Source of the DNA: Tenacibaculum jejuense
GTDB lineage: Bacteria > Bacteroidota > Bacteroidia > Flavobacteriales > Flavobacteriaceae
Reading direction: 5' to 3'
NCBI RefSeq assembly: GCF_900198195.1
Contig: NZ_LT899436.1
Location: 3,191,001 to 3,255,000, forward strand
Length of the DNA stretch: 64,000 bases
The position numbers and the translations under genes were made by a program. Shown here piece after piece: positions 7,876 to 16,551 of this stretch; the first letter of the stretch is position 1; each line of letters starts with the position of its first letter. The notes under the pieces are model-generated. The model saw only the letters and a program-made list of their open reading frames with translations. It did no database searches and was not told where the DNA came from.

Positions 7876-7944
7876 CTTTCTTTCCCCCGGATCTTTAGAC
7901 AAAGATCAGAAAGTCTCTCGTAAATCTTAGAGAGACTTTTTTTA
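7876..7944 (+). ncRNA. candidate small RNA 2 (CCCCCG-hairpin-terminator)
   Basis: After the -7 box come TAACT (7873-7877), TTTCCCCCGG (7881-7890), a perfect GATCTTT/AAAGATC hairpin (7890-7896/7901-7907), and a terminator AGTCTCTC/GAGAGACT (7912-7919/7930-7937) with a T run. It shares the order and 5' words of the unit at 3077-3145. It ends 225 bases before cobQ, so it is unlikely to be an mRNA leader unless it works by read-through. The RNA family is not recognised. Confidence 0.45.
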
Positions 7945-8168
7945 TTTTTTCATTAAACCACATGCAAATTTTGAGTAAAATGAATAGCAATAAATAATGC
8001 TACAATTTAAAACCCTACAAAAATAGTTGTAAAAATTAACCGTAGAAAACTCAATTTCAATAATTGAAAATTTTTCTTCAATGATTGCAAAATATAATGA
8101 ATTAAACTCTCAACCTAAACAAAAGAATATCATGAATAATCTTTGTTATTTTAGCAATTCAATTCCAA
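7945..8168 (+). other. gene-free stretch before cobQ
   Basis: AT-rich, with no gene. A promoter for the cobQ operon must lie here, but no exact TAnnTTTG box is evident; TAATCTTTG near 8135 is one base off in spacing. No cobalamin riboswitch is present at this site. Confidence 0.5.
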
Positions 8169-9641
8169 ATGAAGATGACTCAAAAATTACGTCCAATAAT
8201 GCTAGTTGGAACCGGTTCAGATGTTGGTAAAAGCATGTTAGTAACTGGTATTTGTCGTATTTTAAAACAAAAAGGGTTTACTCCTGCCCCATTTAAAGCC
8301 CAAAACATGTCTTTAAATAGTTTTGTGACTAAAGACGGATTAGAAATTGGAAGAGCACAAGCAGTTCAAGCGGAAGCTGCGGGAATTTCATGTACTACAG
8401 AAATGAATCCGGTTTTACTAAAACCTTCTGGAGCAAATAAATCTCAAGTCATTTTACACGGAAAACCAATTGGAGATCAAACTGCTCGTTCCTACTTTTT
8501 AGGAAATAACAAACAAGAGCTTTTTAAAGAAGTTAAAAATGCTTTTAATACTCTTCAAGAACAATTTAATCCTATAGTTTTAGAAGGTGCTGGTAGTATT
8601 AGCGAATTGAATTTAAAACACAGAGATATTGTAAATATGCGCATGGCTAAACATGCGAATGCTGATGTATATTTAGTTGCCGACATTGATCGTGGAGGTG
8701 TTTTTGCTAGTGTTTATGGTAGTATTGTATTACTTGACGATGATGAAAGGAAACTGATTAAAGGAATCATTATTAATAAATTTAGAGGTGATATTTCTTT
8801 ATTTGAAGAAGGAAAGAAAATGATTGAAGAACTCACTAATGTTCCTGTATTAGGTGTTATTCCTTTTGCTAAAGATATATACATCGAAGAAGAAGATTCT
8901 CTAGCTTTAGATACTAAAAATAAAGCTTTCACTTCTGGAAAAATTAATATTGCTGTACTGCTATTACCGTTTATTTCTAATTTTACTGATTTTAATAGAT
9001 TAGAAAAAGATGAACGAGTACATTTATTTTATACTCGCACACGAGAAGATCTTAAAAAAGCAGATATTATTATTATTCCGGGAAGTAAAAACACAATTGC
9101 TGATATGCAATTTTTACGAAATGCTGAACTTGCTCAAGAGATCTTGAATGCATATGAACAAAAGAAAAAAATTGTAGGTATCTGTGGTGGATTTCAAATG
9201 TTAGGTCGTTCTATTTCTGATCCACATCATGTTGAAAATGAAATCCAAACTATACCTGGTTTGGGAATTATTCCTGCTGATACGATAATGGCTTCAGAAA
9301 AAACAACACTACAATGTAATTTTAAGTTTAAAGAATATTCTGATACTTGTACTGGTTACGAAATTCATATGGGAATTACCTCTTTTGAACATCAACAAAA
9401 ACTAAATACTGTTAATGGTAATTCAGAAGGATATTATGATGAAAATTGTTGGGGAACTTACATTCATGGAATCTTTGATAATAGTGTAGTAATTGATGAT
9501 CTTTTAAGTGATTTTACCATTGAGCAAAACACAACAATTTTCGACTATAAAAAATATAAGGAAGAAAACTACGATAAACTTGCTATTCATTTAGAATCGA
9601 ATTTAGACATGGATTACATCATTCGTCAAATGCATTCGTAA
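8169..9641 (+). CDS. cobQ: cobyric acid synthase (glutamine-hydrolysing)
   Basis: A 490-residue CobQ/CbiP. It amidates side chains b, d, e and g of adenosylcobyrinic acid a,c-diamide using glutamine and ATP. The N-terminal dethiobiotin synthetase-like ATPase shows GTGSDVGKSML (P loop, residues 14-24) and the CobQ signature KAQNMSLNS. The C-terminal class I glutaminase domain shows GICGGFQMLG with the nucleophile Cys, and a late His in GTYIHGIFDN. The length is normal. It is first in a rightward cobalamin operon; the next gene starts 10 bases on. An in-frame ATG two codons downstream is an equally possible start. Confidence 0.95.
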   Translation: MKMTQKLRPIMLVGTGSDVGKSMLVTGICRILKQKGFTPAPFKAQNMSLNSFVTKDGLEIGRAQAVQAEAAGISCTTEMNPVLLKPSGANKSQVILHGKPIGDQTARSYFLGNNKQELFKEVKNAFNTLQEQFNPIVLEGAGSISELNLKHRDIVNMRMAKHANADVYLVADIDRGGVFASVYGSIVLLDDDERKLIKGIIINKFRGDISLFEEGKKMIEELTNVPVLGVIPFAKDIYIEEEDSLALDTKNKAFTSGKINIAVLLLPFISNFTDFNRLEKDERVHLFYTRTREDLKKADIIIIPGSKNTIADMQFLRNAELAQEILNAYEQKKKIVGICGGFQMLGRSISDPHHVENEIQTIPGLGIIPADTIMASEKTTLQCNFKFKEYSDTCTGYEIHMGITSFEHQQKLNTVNGNSEGYYDENCWGTYIHGIFDNSVVIDDLLSDFTIEQNTTIFDYKKYKEENYDKLAIHLESNLDMDYIIRQMHS

Positions 9642-9651
9642 CTTTTAAGAT

Positions 9652-10674
9652 ATGATAGAATACGGACACGGAGACGATACACATAAGTTCAACGGAATTG
9701 ATTTTAAAGCAAATTTTAGTTCTAATGTATATAATTTAGGAGCCCATGCCGAGCTTAAAGAATATTTAAAAAAACAACTAGACCTAATAGAAAGCTATCC
9801 TGCTCCAAGCAGTGAAAATTTCATCCAATTACTTAGTAAACATCATTATATTTCGAATCAAAATTGCTTAGTAACTAATGGAGCAACTGAAGCTTTTTAT
9901 TTAATCACGAATACTTTTTACGGAAGTAGCGCTACTATTTGCACACCTTCTTTTTCTGAATACGAACAAGCTGGAAAAGCCAATAGTTTACAGTTAGAAT
10001 TTATTGATCGTAAATCTGTGCTTCAACATAAATTCACAACTAAACTGGCTTTTATTTGTAACCCTAATAATCCTGATGGTTTTGAAAATACTAGTGAAGA
10101 AATTGCTACTGTAGCAAAATCATATCCTGACACCTATTTTATTATCGACGAAGCCTATACAGAATTTACAAGCAGTTCTATTTCTTGTATTGACTTGTTA
10201 TCAAAACACCCAAATATTATTCTCGTAAAATCGTTAACAAAGCTATTTTGTGTTCCAGGTTTACGTTTAGGTTATATACTTAGCTCCTCTCCTATTATTA
10301 ACAAACTTTTACAACATAAAATGCCTTGGAATGTAAATAGTCTTGCTTTACAAGCTGGTGAATTCATTTTTAAAAATTATAACAAAATTCTACCTGATTT
10401 TGAATCTTATTTTTCTGATGCAATAGCTTTACAAAATGAGATAAATAAATTAGATGGCTTTGAAGTAATTCCTACAAATACAAGTTATTTTTTAGTTCGC
10501 TTATCACAACCAAAAGCCTCAGAATTAAAATCATACCTAGTCAATTCTCACCAACTATTAATACGAAATGCTTCAAATTTCAGAACTTTAGACGAACATT
10601 ATATCAGAATTGCTAGTCAAACTCCAGAAAAAAACGCCTTATTAATTAAAGCTTTACGCTCATGGAACAATTAA
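9652..10674 (+). CDS. CobD/CobC-type PLP enzyme (threonine-phosphate decarboxylase-like)
   Basis: A 340-residue fold-type I PLP enzyme of the histidinol-phosphate aminotransferase/CobD group. Motifs: NPNNPDG (PLP-binding Asn region), IIDEAYTEF (Asp for pyridine N), and VKSLTKLFCVPGLRLGY with Lys forming the Schiff base. It lies between cobQ and cbiB, overlapping cbiB by 13 bases. It therefore most likely makes (R)-1-amino-2-propanol O-phosphate, the CbiB substrate, from L-threonine phosphate. An aminotransferase activity cannot be excluded from sequence alone. Nomenclature conflicts (cobC in the Pseudomonas scheme, cobD in Salmonella), so no symbol is given. Confidence 0.85.
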   Translation: MIEYGHGDDTHKFNGIDFKANFSSNVYNLGAHAELKEYLKKQLDLIESYPAPSSENFIQLLSKHHYISNQNCLVTNGATEAFYLITNTFYGSSATICTPSFSEYEQAGKANSLQLEFIDRKSVLQHKFTTKLAFICNPNNPDGFENTSEEIATVAKSYPDTYFIIDEAYTEFTSSSISCIDLLSKHPNIILVKSLTKLFCVPGLRLGYILSSSPIINKLLQHKMPWNVNSLALQAGEFIFKNYNKILPDFESYFSDAIALQNEINKLDGFEVIPTNTSYFLVRLSQPKASELKSYLVNSHQLLIRNASNFRTLDEHYIRIASQTPEKNALLIKALRSWNN

Positions 10675-11591
10675 TATTTTTACTTCCTTTAGGTATTGCT
10701 TATATATTAGATTTAATTTTAGGTGATCCTAGATGGTTACCACATCCCATCCGTTTATTTGGAAATTTAATTGCATTAGGAGAACGAAAATTGAATCAAG
10801 GTAAGTCTCGATTTTCAAAAGGTATGTTGTTGACTTTAATACTTACTTCTGGTACATTTCTTTCATTCTACCTCATACAATTTCTATTAAAACCGTATCC
10901 CATTGTATATGTAATAGTTCAAAGTATATTTTTATTCTATGCCATTGCCAATAAAAGTTTGATTGAAGAAGGTAAAGCTGTATTTGATGAATTAACTAAA
11001 GGAATTATACAAGGAAGAAAAAGATTATCGTGGATTGTAGGTAGAGATACTTCTCAACTGAATGAACAACAAATTAAAACAGCTGTTTTTGAAACTTTAT
11101 CAGAAAATTTAAGTGATGGTGTAATTGCTCCATTATTTTTTTATGCAATACTAGGAGTTCCTGGTGCTATGTTATATAAAATGGTAAACACGTTAGATTC
11201 TATGATTGGCTACAAAAACGAACGTTATTTTTATTTTGGAAAATTTGCTGCGAAACTAGATGATGTCTTTAATTATATTCCTTCAAGAATAACGGCTGTG
11301 ATTATGCTACTTATTTCAGGAAAAATAAAACATCTTTTCAATGTTTTTAAAGAAGGAAAAAAACATACGAGTCCAAATGCAGGATATCCAGAAGCTGCTT
11401 TAGCGTATATCATAAAATGTAGATTTGGAGGTCCGAATTATTATCACGGTAAACTTATAGACAAACCATTTATAGGAATACATGATCGTAAAATTGAAGA
11501 TCATGAATTTTCAACAGTAGCAAGAATAAATCATGCTACTACATTTTTCTTTATTGTAGTATGTGGATTGCTTTACTACTTTTGTTGTTGA
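10662..11591 (+). CDS. cbiB: adenosylcobinamide-phosphate synthase CbiB
   Basis: A 309-residue integral membrane protein that joins adenosylcobyric acid to aminopropanol (phosphate). Family marks visible: the N-terminal LGDPRWLPHPIRLFG, an ETLSENLSDGVIAPLFF segment, MVNTLDSMIGYKNERY, and the late helix pair. There are several hydrophobic helices, including one at the extreme C-terminus. It is translationally coupled to the upstream PLP enzyme (13-base overlap), which makes its substrate. The length is normal. Confidence 0.93.
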   Translation: MEQLIFLLPLGIAYILDLILGDPRWLPHPIRLFGNLIALGERKLNQGKSRFSKGMLLTLILTSGTFLSFYLIQFLLKPYPIVYVIVQSIFLFYAIANKSLIEEGKAVFDELTKGIIQGRKRLSWIVGRDTSQLNEQQIKTAVFETLSENLSDGVIAPLFFYAILGVPGAMLYKMVNTLDSMIGYKNERYFYFGKFAAKLDDVFNYIPSRITAVIMLLISGKIKHLFNVFKEGKKHTSPNAGYPEAALAYIIKCRFGGPNYYHGKLIDKPFIGIHDRKIEDHEFSTVARINHATTFFFIVVCGLLYYFCC

Positions 11592-11594
11592 TAT

Positions 11595-12119
11595 ATGAAA
11601 AGATACATTATAACAGGAGCTCCAAGTACTGGGAAAACTACACTTATTAATTCATTACAAGAAAACGGACATACAGTTTTTGAAGAAGTATCTCGAAGAA
11701 TTATAATTTCTGAACAACAAAAAAACAGTAATAAAACACCTTGGGAAGATGTTTCTGGTTTCACAAAACTTGTTCACCAGCAAACTATTAAAGAATTACA
11801 TACACCTATTCATCAACATGCTTTTGTAGATAGAGGCTTGGCAGATAATATTGCGTATTTACAATTAAAAAAACAACCTGTTTCTGATGAATTTTTAGAT
11901 TTCGATTATCAAAAATTTTATCATAAAACCGTCTTTTTTTGTCCACTTTGGAAAGAAATCTACACGCAAGACGAACAACGATTACAGTCTTTTGAAGAAG
12001 CTAAACAGCTACAAAACTTATTATTAAACACATATAATGATTTAGGTTTTACCATTCTTGAAATTCCAAAAACAACTGTTAGTGAACGCTTACATTTCAT
12101 TAACACTTCACTAAAATAA
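11595..12119 (+). CDS. AAA_28-type P-loop NTPase/kinase in the cob operon
   Basis: A 174-residue P-loop protein with Walker A GAPSTGKTTL (residues 8-17) and an acidic FVDRGLADN segment resembling the LID/Walker B region of small nucleotide kinases (AAA_28, NadR/Ttd14-like). It follows cbiB after 3 bases, so it is co-transcribed. CobU/CobP, the adenosylcobinamide kinase acting right after CbiB, was not found in the window, so this enzyme is a candidate non-orthologous replacement. That is inference from position only. It lacks the CobU N-terminal GGARSGKS-type signature. Confidence 0.6.
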   Translation: MKRYIITGAPSTGKTTLINSLQENGHTVFEEVSRRIIISEQQKNSNKTPWEDVSGFTKLVHQQTIKELHTPIHQHAFVDRGLADNIAYLQLKKQPVSDEFLDFDYQKFYHKTVFFCPLWKEIYTQDEQRLQSFEEAKQLQNLLLNTYNDLGFTILEIPKTTVSERLHFINTSLK

Positions 12120-12140
12120 AAAGCCCTATTTTTACAATGC

Positions 12141-12304
12141 ATTTTGGTTTTTTATGTGAATAAAAATTAAAAGGGAATTTGGTGTAAATCCAAAACTGTT
12201 CCCGCAACTGTAAAGTTCGTTTTAAAAAACATCAATGTGCCACTGCTTAACGATTAAGTGGGAAGGCGATATTTTTAGAACTAAGTCAGGAGACCTGCCA
12301 AAAT
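12141..12304 (+). ncRNA. cobalamin riboswitch aptamer
   Basis: The conserved core is clear: AAGGGAATTTGGTGTAAATCC then CCCGCAACTGTAA (about 12170-12215), GCCACTG and GGGAAGGCG in the P6 region, and the B12 box AGTCAGGAGACCTGCC (about 12284-12299). The closing P1 helix is ATTTTGG (12141-12147) with CCAAAAT (12298-12304). It lies 218 bases before the 2Fe-2S protein gene and would repress the downstream cob genes when adenosylcobalamin is plentiful. Confidence 0.95.
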
Positions 12305-12320
12305 TCATTAAATAATTAAT

Positions 12321-12403
12321 AACTCTCGGGTAAAGAGTTGGAAAATTAACAACTACATTTTAAGTAGCATTTTCTACAAATTACCTGCCTAAAACTCTTT
12401 TTT
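12321..12403 (+). promoter_or_regulatory. riboswitch expression platform, terminator/antiterminator
   Basis: AAAGAGTT (12332-12339) can pair either with AACTCT just upstream (12321-12326) or with AACTCTTT downstream (12393-12400), the latter followed by a T run. A small CTAC/GTAG/CTAC switch lies between. The mutually exclusive pairings look like a transcription-termination switch. Which state goes with bound cobalamin is inferred, not shown. Confidence 0.5.
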
Positions 12404-12408
12404 AAATA

Positions 12409-12519
12409 ATGAAAAGATTAGTATTGCGCAGCGTGTTTTTGTCATCTAAAAATCTAATGATTGATAATTACACTAAACATAAAACATTCTCATATTATCA
12501 AAATCAAAAAATTGAATAA
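12409..12519 (+). CDS. possible 36-residue leader peptide
   Basis: A short reading frame beginning MKRLVLRSVFLSSKNL starts six bases after the riboswitch T run and stops three bases before the next start codon. Its N-terminus is basic and partly hydrophobic. It could be a leader peptide coupling translation to the next gene or a tiny unannotated protein. Chance cannot be excluded at this length. Confidence 0.25.
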   Translation: MKRLVLRSVFLSSKNLMIDNYTKHKTFSYYQNQKIE

Positions 12520-12522
12520 GGT

Positions 12523-13362
12523 ATGGGAAAAGATGTATCAAAAGCTACAACTACTTTCTTATTCTGTGACGGTGGTTCGTGTAAAAAAGCAAAAAGCGAA
12601 ATGGCTGTTCGAGAAGCAAGAGCACATTTAAGAAATGAAGGACTTTGGGACTCTACACATTCCATAAGAACGCGTTGTAATGGTCGTTGTGAAGATGCTC
12701 CTACTTGGATTGTTCAACCTGGAAATTACTGGTATAAAAACGTAACTCCAGAAAAAGCTGTTGAAATTATCGATACGCATATCAATGAAGATCAACCTAT
12801 TGATTCTTATCTTTTGTATAAGGATGGAGATGAAGCAATGAATTCAGACAATGAAAGAACTGTAAAACCAATTGTTTTTAATGAGAAAGAAGATAAAGAT
12901 TACGGAAATGCATTAGTTGCTCGTTCTCCTGCATCAGATCAATTTCTATATCCTTTGTTCAAAAAACTTTTTGAAACCTCATCTAACGTACAAGTAAATT
13001 TTCCGAATGGAAATCAGCAAGTAATTACACAATCGCATCAAGTTACTTATACTGATGATTTTGATATTATTGTAGAAGGACCAGAAACGAATTTAAAATT
13101 AGCTATTGGTCCGATTACTAAAGCCATGGAAAATGATGTTGCTCAAGAAATTAAAGATAGAAAAGTTGGTGTTGCAGAAGTTATTTGGAAGCAAGAAGAT
13201 ACTAATCACATAGCTCATATTCGTTTAAAGAATAGGAAAGGAAAATTTTTAGTATCATTGGACATTCCAAAAAATAATAGTACACTTTGGGAATATATTC
13301 TTAGTATTTACCTAAGTATGGATAGTAAAAACCCTAAAATAGTTTTACCTGTTGAACAATAA
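12523..13362 (+). CDS. (2Fe-2S) ferredoxin-domain protein
   Basis: A 279-residue protein. The N-terminal 100 residues form a thioredoxin-like 2Fe-2S ferredoxin: C15 and C20 in FLFCDGGSCKK, and two more Cys in RTRCNGRCEDAP. The remaining about 180 residues carry no motif I recognise. It is the first full gene after the cobalamin riboswitch, so its role is probably linked to corrin synthesis, perhaps electron supply to cobalt or ring reduction; this is inference. The next gene starts inside its last codons. Confidence 0.7.
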   Translation: MGKDVSKATTTFLFCDGGSCKKAKSEMAVREARAHLRNEGLWDSTHSIRTRCNGRCEDAPTWIVQPGNYWYKNVTPEKAVEIIDTHINEDQPIDSYLLYKDGDEAMNSDNERTVKPIVFNEKEDKDYGNALVARSPASDQFLYPLFKKLFETSSNVQVNFPNGNQQVITQSHQVTYTDDFDIIVEGPETNLKLAIGPITKAMENDVAQEIKDRKVGVAEVIWKQEDTNHIAHIRLKNRKGKFLVSLDIPKNNSTLWEYILSIYLSMDSKNPKIVLPVEQ

Positions 13363-14170
13363 ACAAATTAGCATATTAGGATGTGGATGGCTTGGTTTGC
13401 CTCTAGCAGAATTTTTAATCGATAAAGGTTATACCGTAAAAGGTTCTACAACATCGCAAACAAAGGAAAAAACACTTAAAGAGCGTAATATTATTCCTTT
13501 CGTGTTTAAATTAGGTGAATCGTATGATAAAACTTTGATGAATGATTTCTTTTCAGACAGTGAAGTAATTATCATCAATTTTCCTCCTAAGCGTATTCCT
13601 AATATTTTCAATGTATATCAAGAACAAATCAAAGAAGTATTACCATATATAAAACCAGAGCAAAAAGTAATTTTTGTTAGTTCTACTTCTGTATATCAAA
13701 ATACAAACGATTGGGTTATAGAAACCATAGAAAACAAACCTGAAAAAGAATCAGGAAAAGCCGTTTTAGCTGTTGAACAACTTTTACAAGCGCATCTAAA
13801 AAATAATCTTACTATTCTTCGTTTAGCTGGACTCATTGGTTATGATAGAGTTCCAGGACGTTTTTTAGCAAAGAAAAAAGAAGTTTCAAATGGTAAAGCT
13901 CCAATTAATGTAATTCATCAAGACGATTGTATCGGATTAATTTATGCTATTATTTCTGAAAATGCTTGGGGAACTGTAATTAATGGTTGTGCTGATGAAC
14001 ATCCGTTACGAGAAACTTTTTATACTTTGGCTGCTGAAAAAGAAGGATTAATTCCTCCTGAATTTAAAGCATCTGATAGTATTGAATTTAAAAAAATATC
14101 AAACACAAAAAGTAAAACATTACTAAAGTATAACTATAAATATCCAGACCCTTTAATTCTTGTTTCATAA
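13352..14170 (+). CDS. NAD(P)-binding SDR/epimerase-like protein
   Basis: A 272-residue Rossmann protein with dinucleotide-binding motif LGCGWLGLPLA near the N-terminus and VSSTSVYQNT as the extended-SDR Ser/Tyr segment. It resembles the YeeD/YfcH-like short epimerases. The start is a TTG at 13352 overlapping the ferredoxin gene by 11 bases; no in-frame ATG lies before the nucleotide-binding motif, so the rare start is likely. It ends immediately before cobA (stop and start adjacent). Its function in cobalamin synthesis is unknown; a reductase role on a tetrapyrrole or siroheme step is only a guess. Confidence 0.65.
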   Translation: MNNKQISILGCGWLGLPLAEFLIDKGYTVKGSTTSQTKEKTLKERNIIPFVFKLGESYDKTLMNDFFSDSEVIIINFPPKRIPNIFNVYQEQIKEVLPYIKPEQKVIFVSSTSVYQNTNDWVIETIENKPEKESGKAVLAVEQLLQAHLKNNLTILRLAGLIGYDRVPGRFLAKKKEVSNGKAPINVIHQDDCIGLIYAIISENAWGTVINGCADEHPLRETFYTLAAEKEGLIPPEFKASDSIEFKKISNTKSKTLLKYNYKYPDPLILVS

Positions 14171-14893
14171 ATGCAGAAGATTAATATTATAGGTGCCGGT
14201 CCAGGAGATCCAGAATTACTTACTGTTAAAGCTCATAAACTAATTACAGATGCTGATGTTATTTTACACGACAACTTAGTTTCTACAGAAATTTTAGCTT
14301 TAAATACTGCTGCTGAAAAAATATATGTAGGTCGAAAATTTGGAGATAAATCAGATCAAATTAGTAGACAAGATCGTATTAATCAATTATTACACGAACA
14401 TTATTTAGAAGGTAAAAAAGTAGTACGTTTAAAATCTGGCGACCCTTATATTTATGGTAGAGCTGCTGAAGAAGCTCGGTATTTAGTACAACATGAATTA
14501 CCTTTTGAAGTAGTTCCTGGAATTACTGCTTCAATTGCAGCTGCGAATAGATTAAATATTCCTATTACAGAACGAAATCATTCAAATGCAATGCTTATTT
14601 GTACTGCTCATACTGCCGATTATTCTTTTGAACAACTCAATGGAATTGCGCATATGCTTAAAGCAGGAAATACGATTTCTATTTACATGGGATTAAAAAG
14701 TTTACATCGAATCATTCCTAAACTTTTAGAAGTTTGTAAAGATGAAACGATCCCTGTAAACGCTATTTCAAACGTATCAAGAGAAAATCAACAAATTATT
14801 ACAGGTACTTTAGGTAATATAGAAACTAAGATAGCCGAAAGTTCTATTCCTATGCCTGTAGTTTTTATTATTGGAGCTACTCCAATCTATTAA
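14171..14893 (+). CDS. cobA: uroporphyrinogen-III C-methyltransferase
   Basis: A 240-residue SAM-dependent SUMT that methylates uroporphyrinogen III twice to give precorrin-2, the entry to cobalamin and siroheme. Tetrapyrrole methylase motifs: GAGPGDPELLTVKA at the N-terminus, VVRLKSGDPYIYGRAAEE, and EVVPGITAS. It is single-domain, without the CysG dehydrogenase/chelatase part. It begins directly after the SDR stop codon. CbiX follows 10 bases on and could chelate cobalt after precorrin-2 oxidation. Confidence 0.93.
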   Translation: MQKINIIGAGPGDPELLTVKAHKLITDADVILHDNLVSTEILALNTAAEKIYVGRKFGDKSDQISRQDRINQLLHEHYLEGKKVVRLKSGDPYIYGRAAEEARYLVQHELPFEVVPGITASIAAANRLNIPITERNHSNAMLICTAHTADYSFEQLNGIAHMLKAGNTISIYMGLKSLHRIIPKLLEVCKDETIPVNAISNVSRENQQIITGTLGNIETKIAESSIPMPVVFIIGATPIY

Positions 14894-14903
14894 AACAAGA
14901 CCA

Positions 14904-15842
14904 ATGAAAGAAGGAATTTTATTATGCGGACATGGTTCTAGACGAGCGGCTGCCGTTACATCGTTTAAAAGATTAGTTACCGTTTTAAGGGAACGTTACG
15001 AAGATAAATATGAAGTTGATTATGGTTTTTTAGAATTTAACCATCCGACTTATGAAGCTGCTGTAGAGCGTATGTATTTAAACGGAGTTCGTAAAATATA
15101 TGCTTTACCTGTAATTTTATTCGCGGGATCACATGCTAAAAATGATATCCCTTTTGAATTAAATACGTTACAAACTTACCATGATGACTTAACCATTTCT
15201 ATGGCTAAACACATTGGTGTGAGTTCTTTTTTATTGGATTTATCAGTAAAACGTATCAAAGAAACTGAAGCAAAACTTTCTCCTGTAGACAGAAAAGATA
15301 CTTGTTTAATTGTGGTCGGTAGAGGTACAACAGATCCTGATGCAAATAGTGATGTTGCCAAATTAATGAATATGCTTTGGGAAGGTTTTGGTTTTGGTTT
15401 TGCTACTGTTGGTTACAGTGGAACTGCTTATCCAAATATAAAAGAGAGTTTAGAATTAGTAAATAAATTAGGATTTAAACGTACAATCGTAATTCCGTTT
15501 TTCTTCTTTACTGGTGTATTATTAGAACGTATTTATGGAGCAGTTTCTGCTATGGATGAAAAATCTGAACATGAATACATATACACAGATCCTTTTGGGA
15601 CTGATGAATTAATTCTAAAAGCTTTTGATGAACGTTTAAATGAAGCTAAAAATGGTATTGCTAATATGAATTGCCAGATGTGTAAATACCGAAAACAAGT
15701 TGTTGGTTTTGAAGAATATTTAGGTCAGGAACAAATGGGACATCATTTAAATGTTAAAGGTATTTTATTTGAAGAAGATGAAAAACCTGGAGAAAAGAAA
15801 GGTGGTTTTGGAAATACAATTAAAAAGATTTTGGGAATTTAA
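14904..15842 (+). CDS. cbiX: long-form sirohydrochlorin cobaltochelatase CbiX
   Basis: A 312-residue two-domain class II chelatase. The N-terminal domain has the metal-site His in LLCGHGSRR; the second domain carries VVGRGTTDPDANSD and the VIPFFFFTGVLLERI core. Near the C-terminus MNCQMCKYR fits the MxCxxC motif that binds a 4Fe-4S cluster in long CbiX proteins. It inserts Co2+ into sirohydrochlorin, the early (anaerobic) route. I choose the ATG at 14904; an upstream in-frame TTG at 14871 would overlap cobA. It is the last gene of the riboswitch-controlled unit. Confidence 0.9.
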   Translation: MKEGILLCGHGSRRAAAVTSFKRLVTVLRERYEDKYEVDYGFLEFNHPTYEAAVERMYLNGVRKIYALPVILFAGSHAKNDIPFELNTLQTYHDDLTISMAKHIGVSSFLLDLSVKRIKETEAKLSPVDRKDTCLIVVGRGTTDPDANSDVAKLMNMLWEGFGFGFATVGYSGTAYPNIKESLELVNKLGFKRTIVIPFFFFTGVLLERIYGAVSAMDEKSEHEYIYTDPFGTDELILKAFDERLNEAKNGIANMNCQMCKYRKQVVGFEEYLGQEQMGHHLNVKGILFEEDEKPGEKKGGFGNTIKKILGI

Positions 15843-15871
15843 TAAATAGAAAATTAATATGAATTCCCTAT

Positions 15872-16525
15872 TTAATTTCCTACTCTACTCAAATATTCGC
15901 TAGAGAAATTCTTAACATAGTCATCTTCTGAATTTGTAAATTCCTTGGCTATTAGTAAAATTTTCATATGAATTTCATCTAAATCAATAGATGTATCGCT
16001 AATTGAATCCCATTCATTTATTGATTTTTGTTGAGTATTAGCAATAATTTCTCTCATTGAATTAAATCTTAATTGTTTATTTTCAGATTTAATTCCATCC
16101 AATAAAATATGTAATCTATCTTTGGAACGATGGCTAAAATTTCCTCTACCAACTGCAATTATAATTCGAGTTTTATTTTCATCTGTTGCTATATAATATT
16201 CCTTTGTTAATTTATCTAACGCTTTATCTCCAATAATACTCAGAGCCCAATTTGCCCTATCAACTACTGGATAAAAATCATCAAATAGTAAATTAAAAAC
16301 ATTATTAACAATGGATTCATTGGAATTTTTAAGAAAGTCTGAAAATTTATCTATCAAATGATAAATAGCAAAAAAGCGATTAAGATATTTACTATCTTCC
16401 AAAAGTTCAATTAGAACATTAAAAATTTCTTGATTCAGTAACTCTTTTTTAACGTTAGAAATTACTTTATGTTTATCTTTATCTGATCCCTCTCTTAAAA
16501 CTTTTTTTAATTCTTCTATGGTCAT
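15872..16525 (-). CDS. HEAT-repeat-like hypothetical protein
   Basis: A 217-residue, largely helical protein with HEAT/Armadillo-like repeats (for example ELLEDSKYLNRFFAIYHL and FDDFYPVVDRANWALSIIGD). There is no signal peptide, so it should be cytoplasmic. It lies 26 bases downstream of a 1177-residue exported protein and converges on cbiX, so the two unknown genes likely form one unit. I do not recognise a specific family; scaffolding or an accessory role to its large neighbour is possible. Confidence 0.6.
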   Translation of the reverse strand: MTIEELKKVLREGSDKDKHKVISNVKKELLNQEIFNVLIELLEDSKYLNRFFAIYHLIDKFSDFLKNSNESIVNNVFNLLFDDFYPVVDRANWALSIIGDKALDKLTKEYYIATDENKTRIIIAVGRGNFSHRSKDRLHILLDGIKSENKQLRFNSMREIIANTQQKSINEWDSISDTSIDLDEIHMKILLIAKEFTNSEDDYVKNFSSEYLSRVGN

Positions 16526-16551
16526 ATGTGCAAATTAAATCTTTTATACTT

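Noticed and set aside
14041..14075. Another REP-like palindrome in the SDR gene (GGATTAATTCC)
   Set aside because: The arms are short and imperfect and the flanking GGTAAY motif is missing, so it is likely coincidence.
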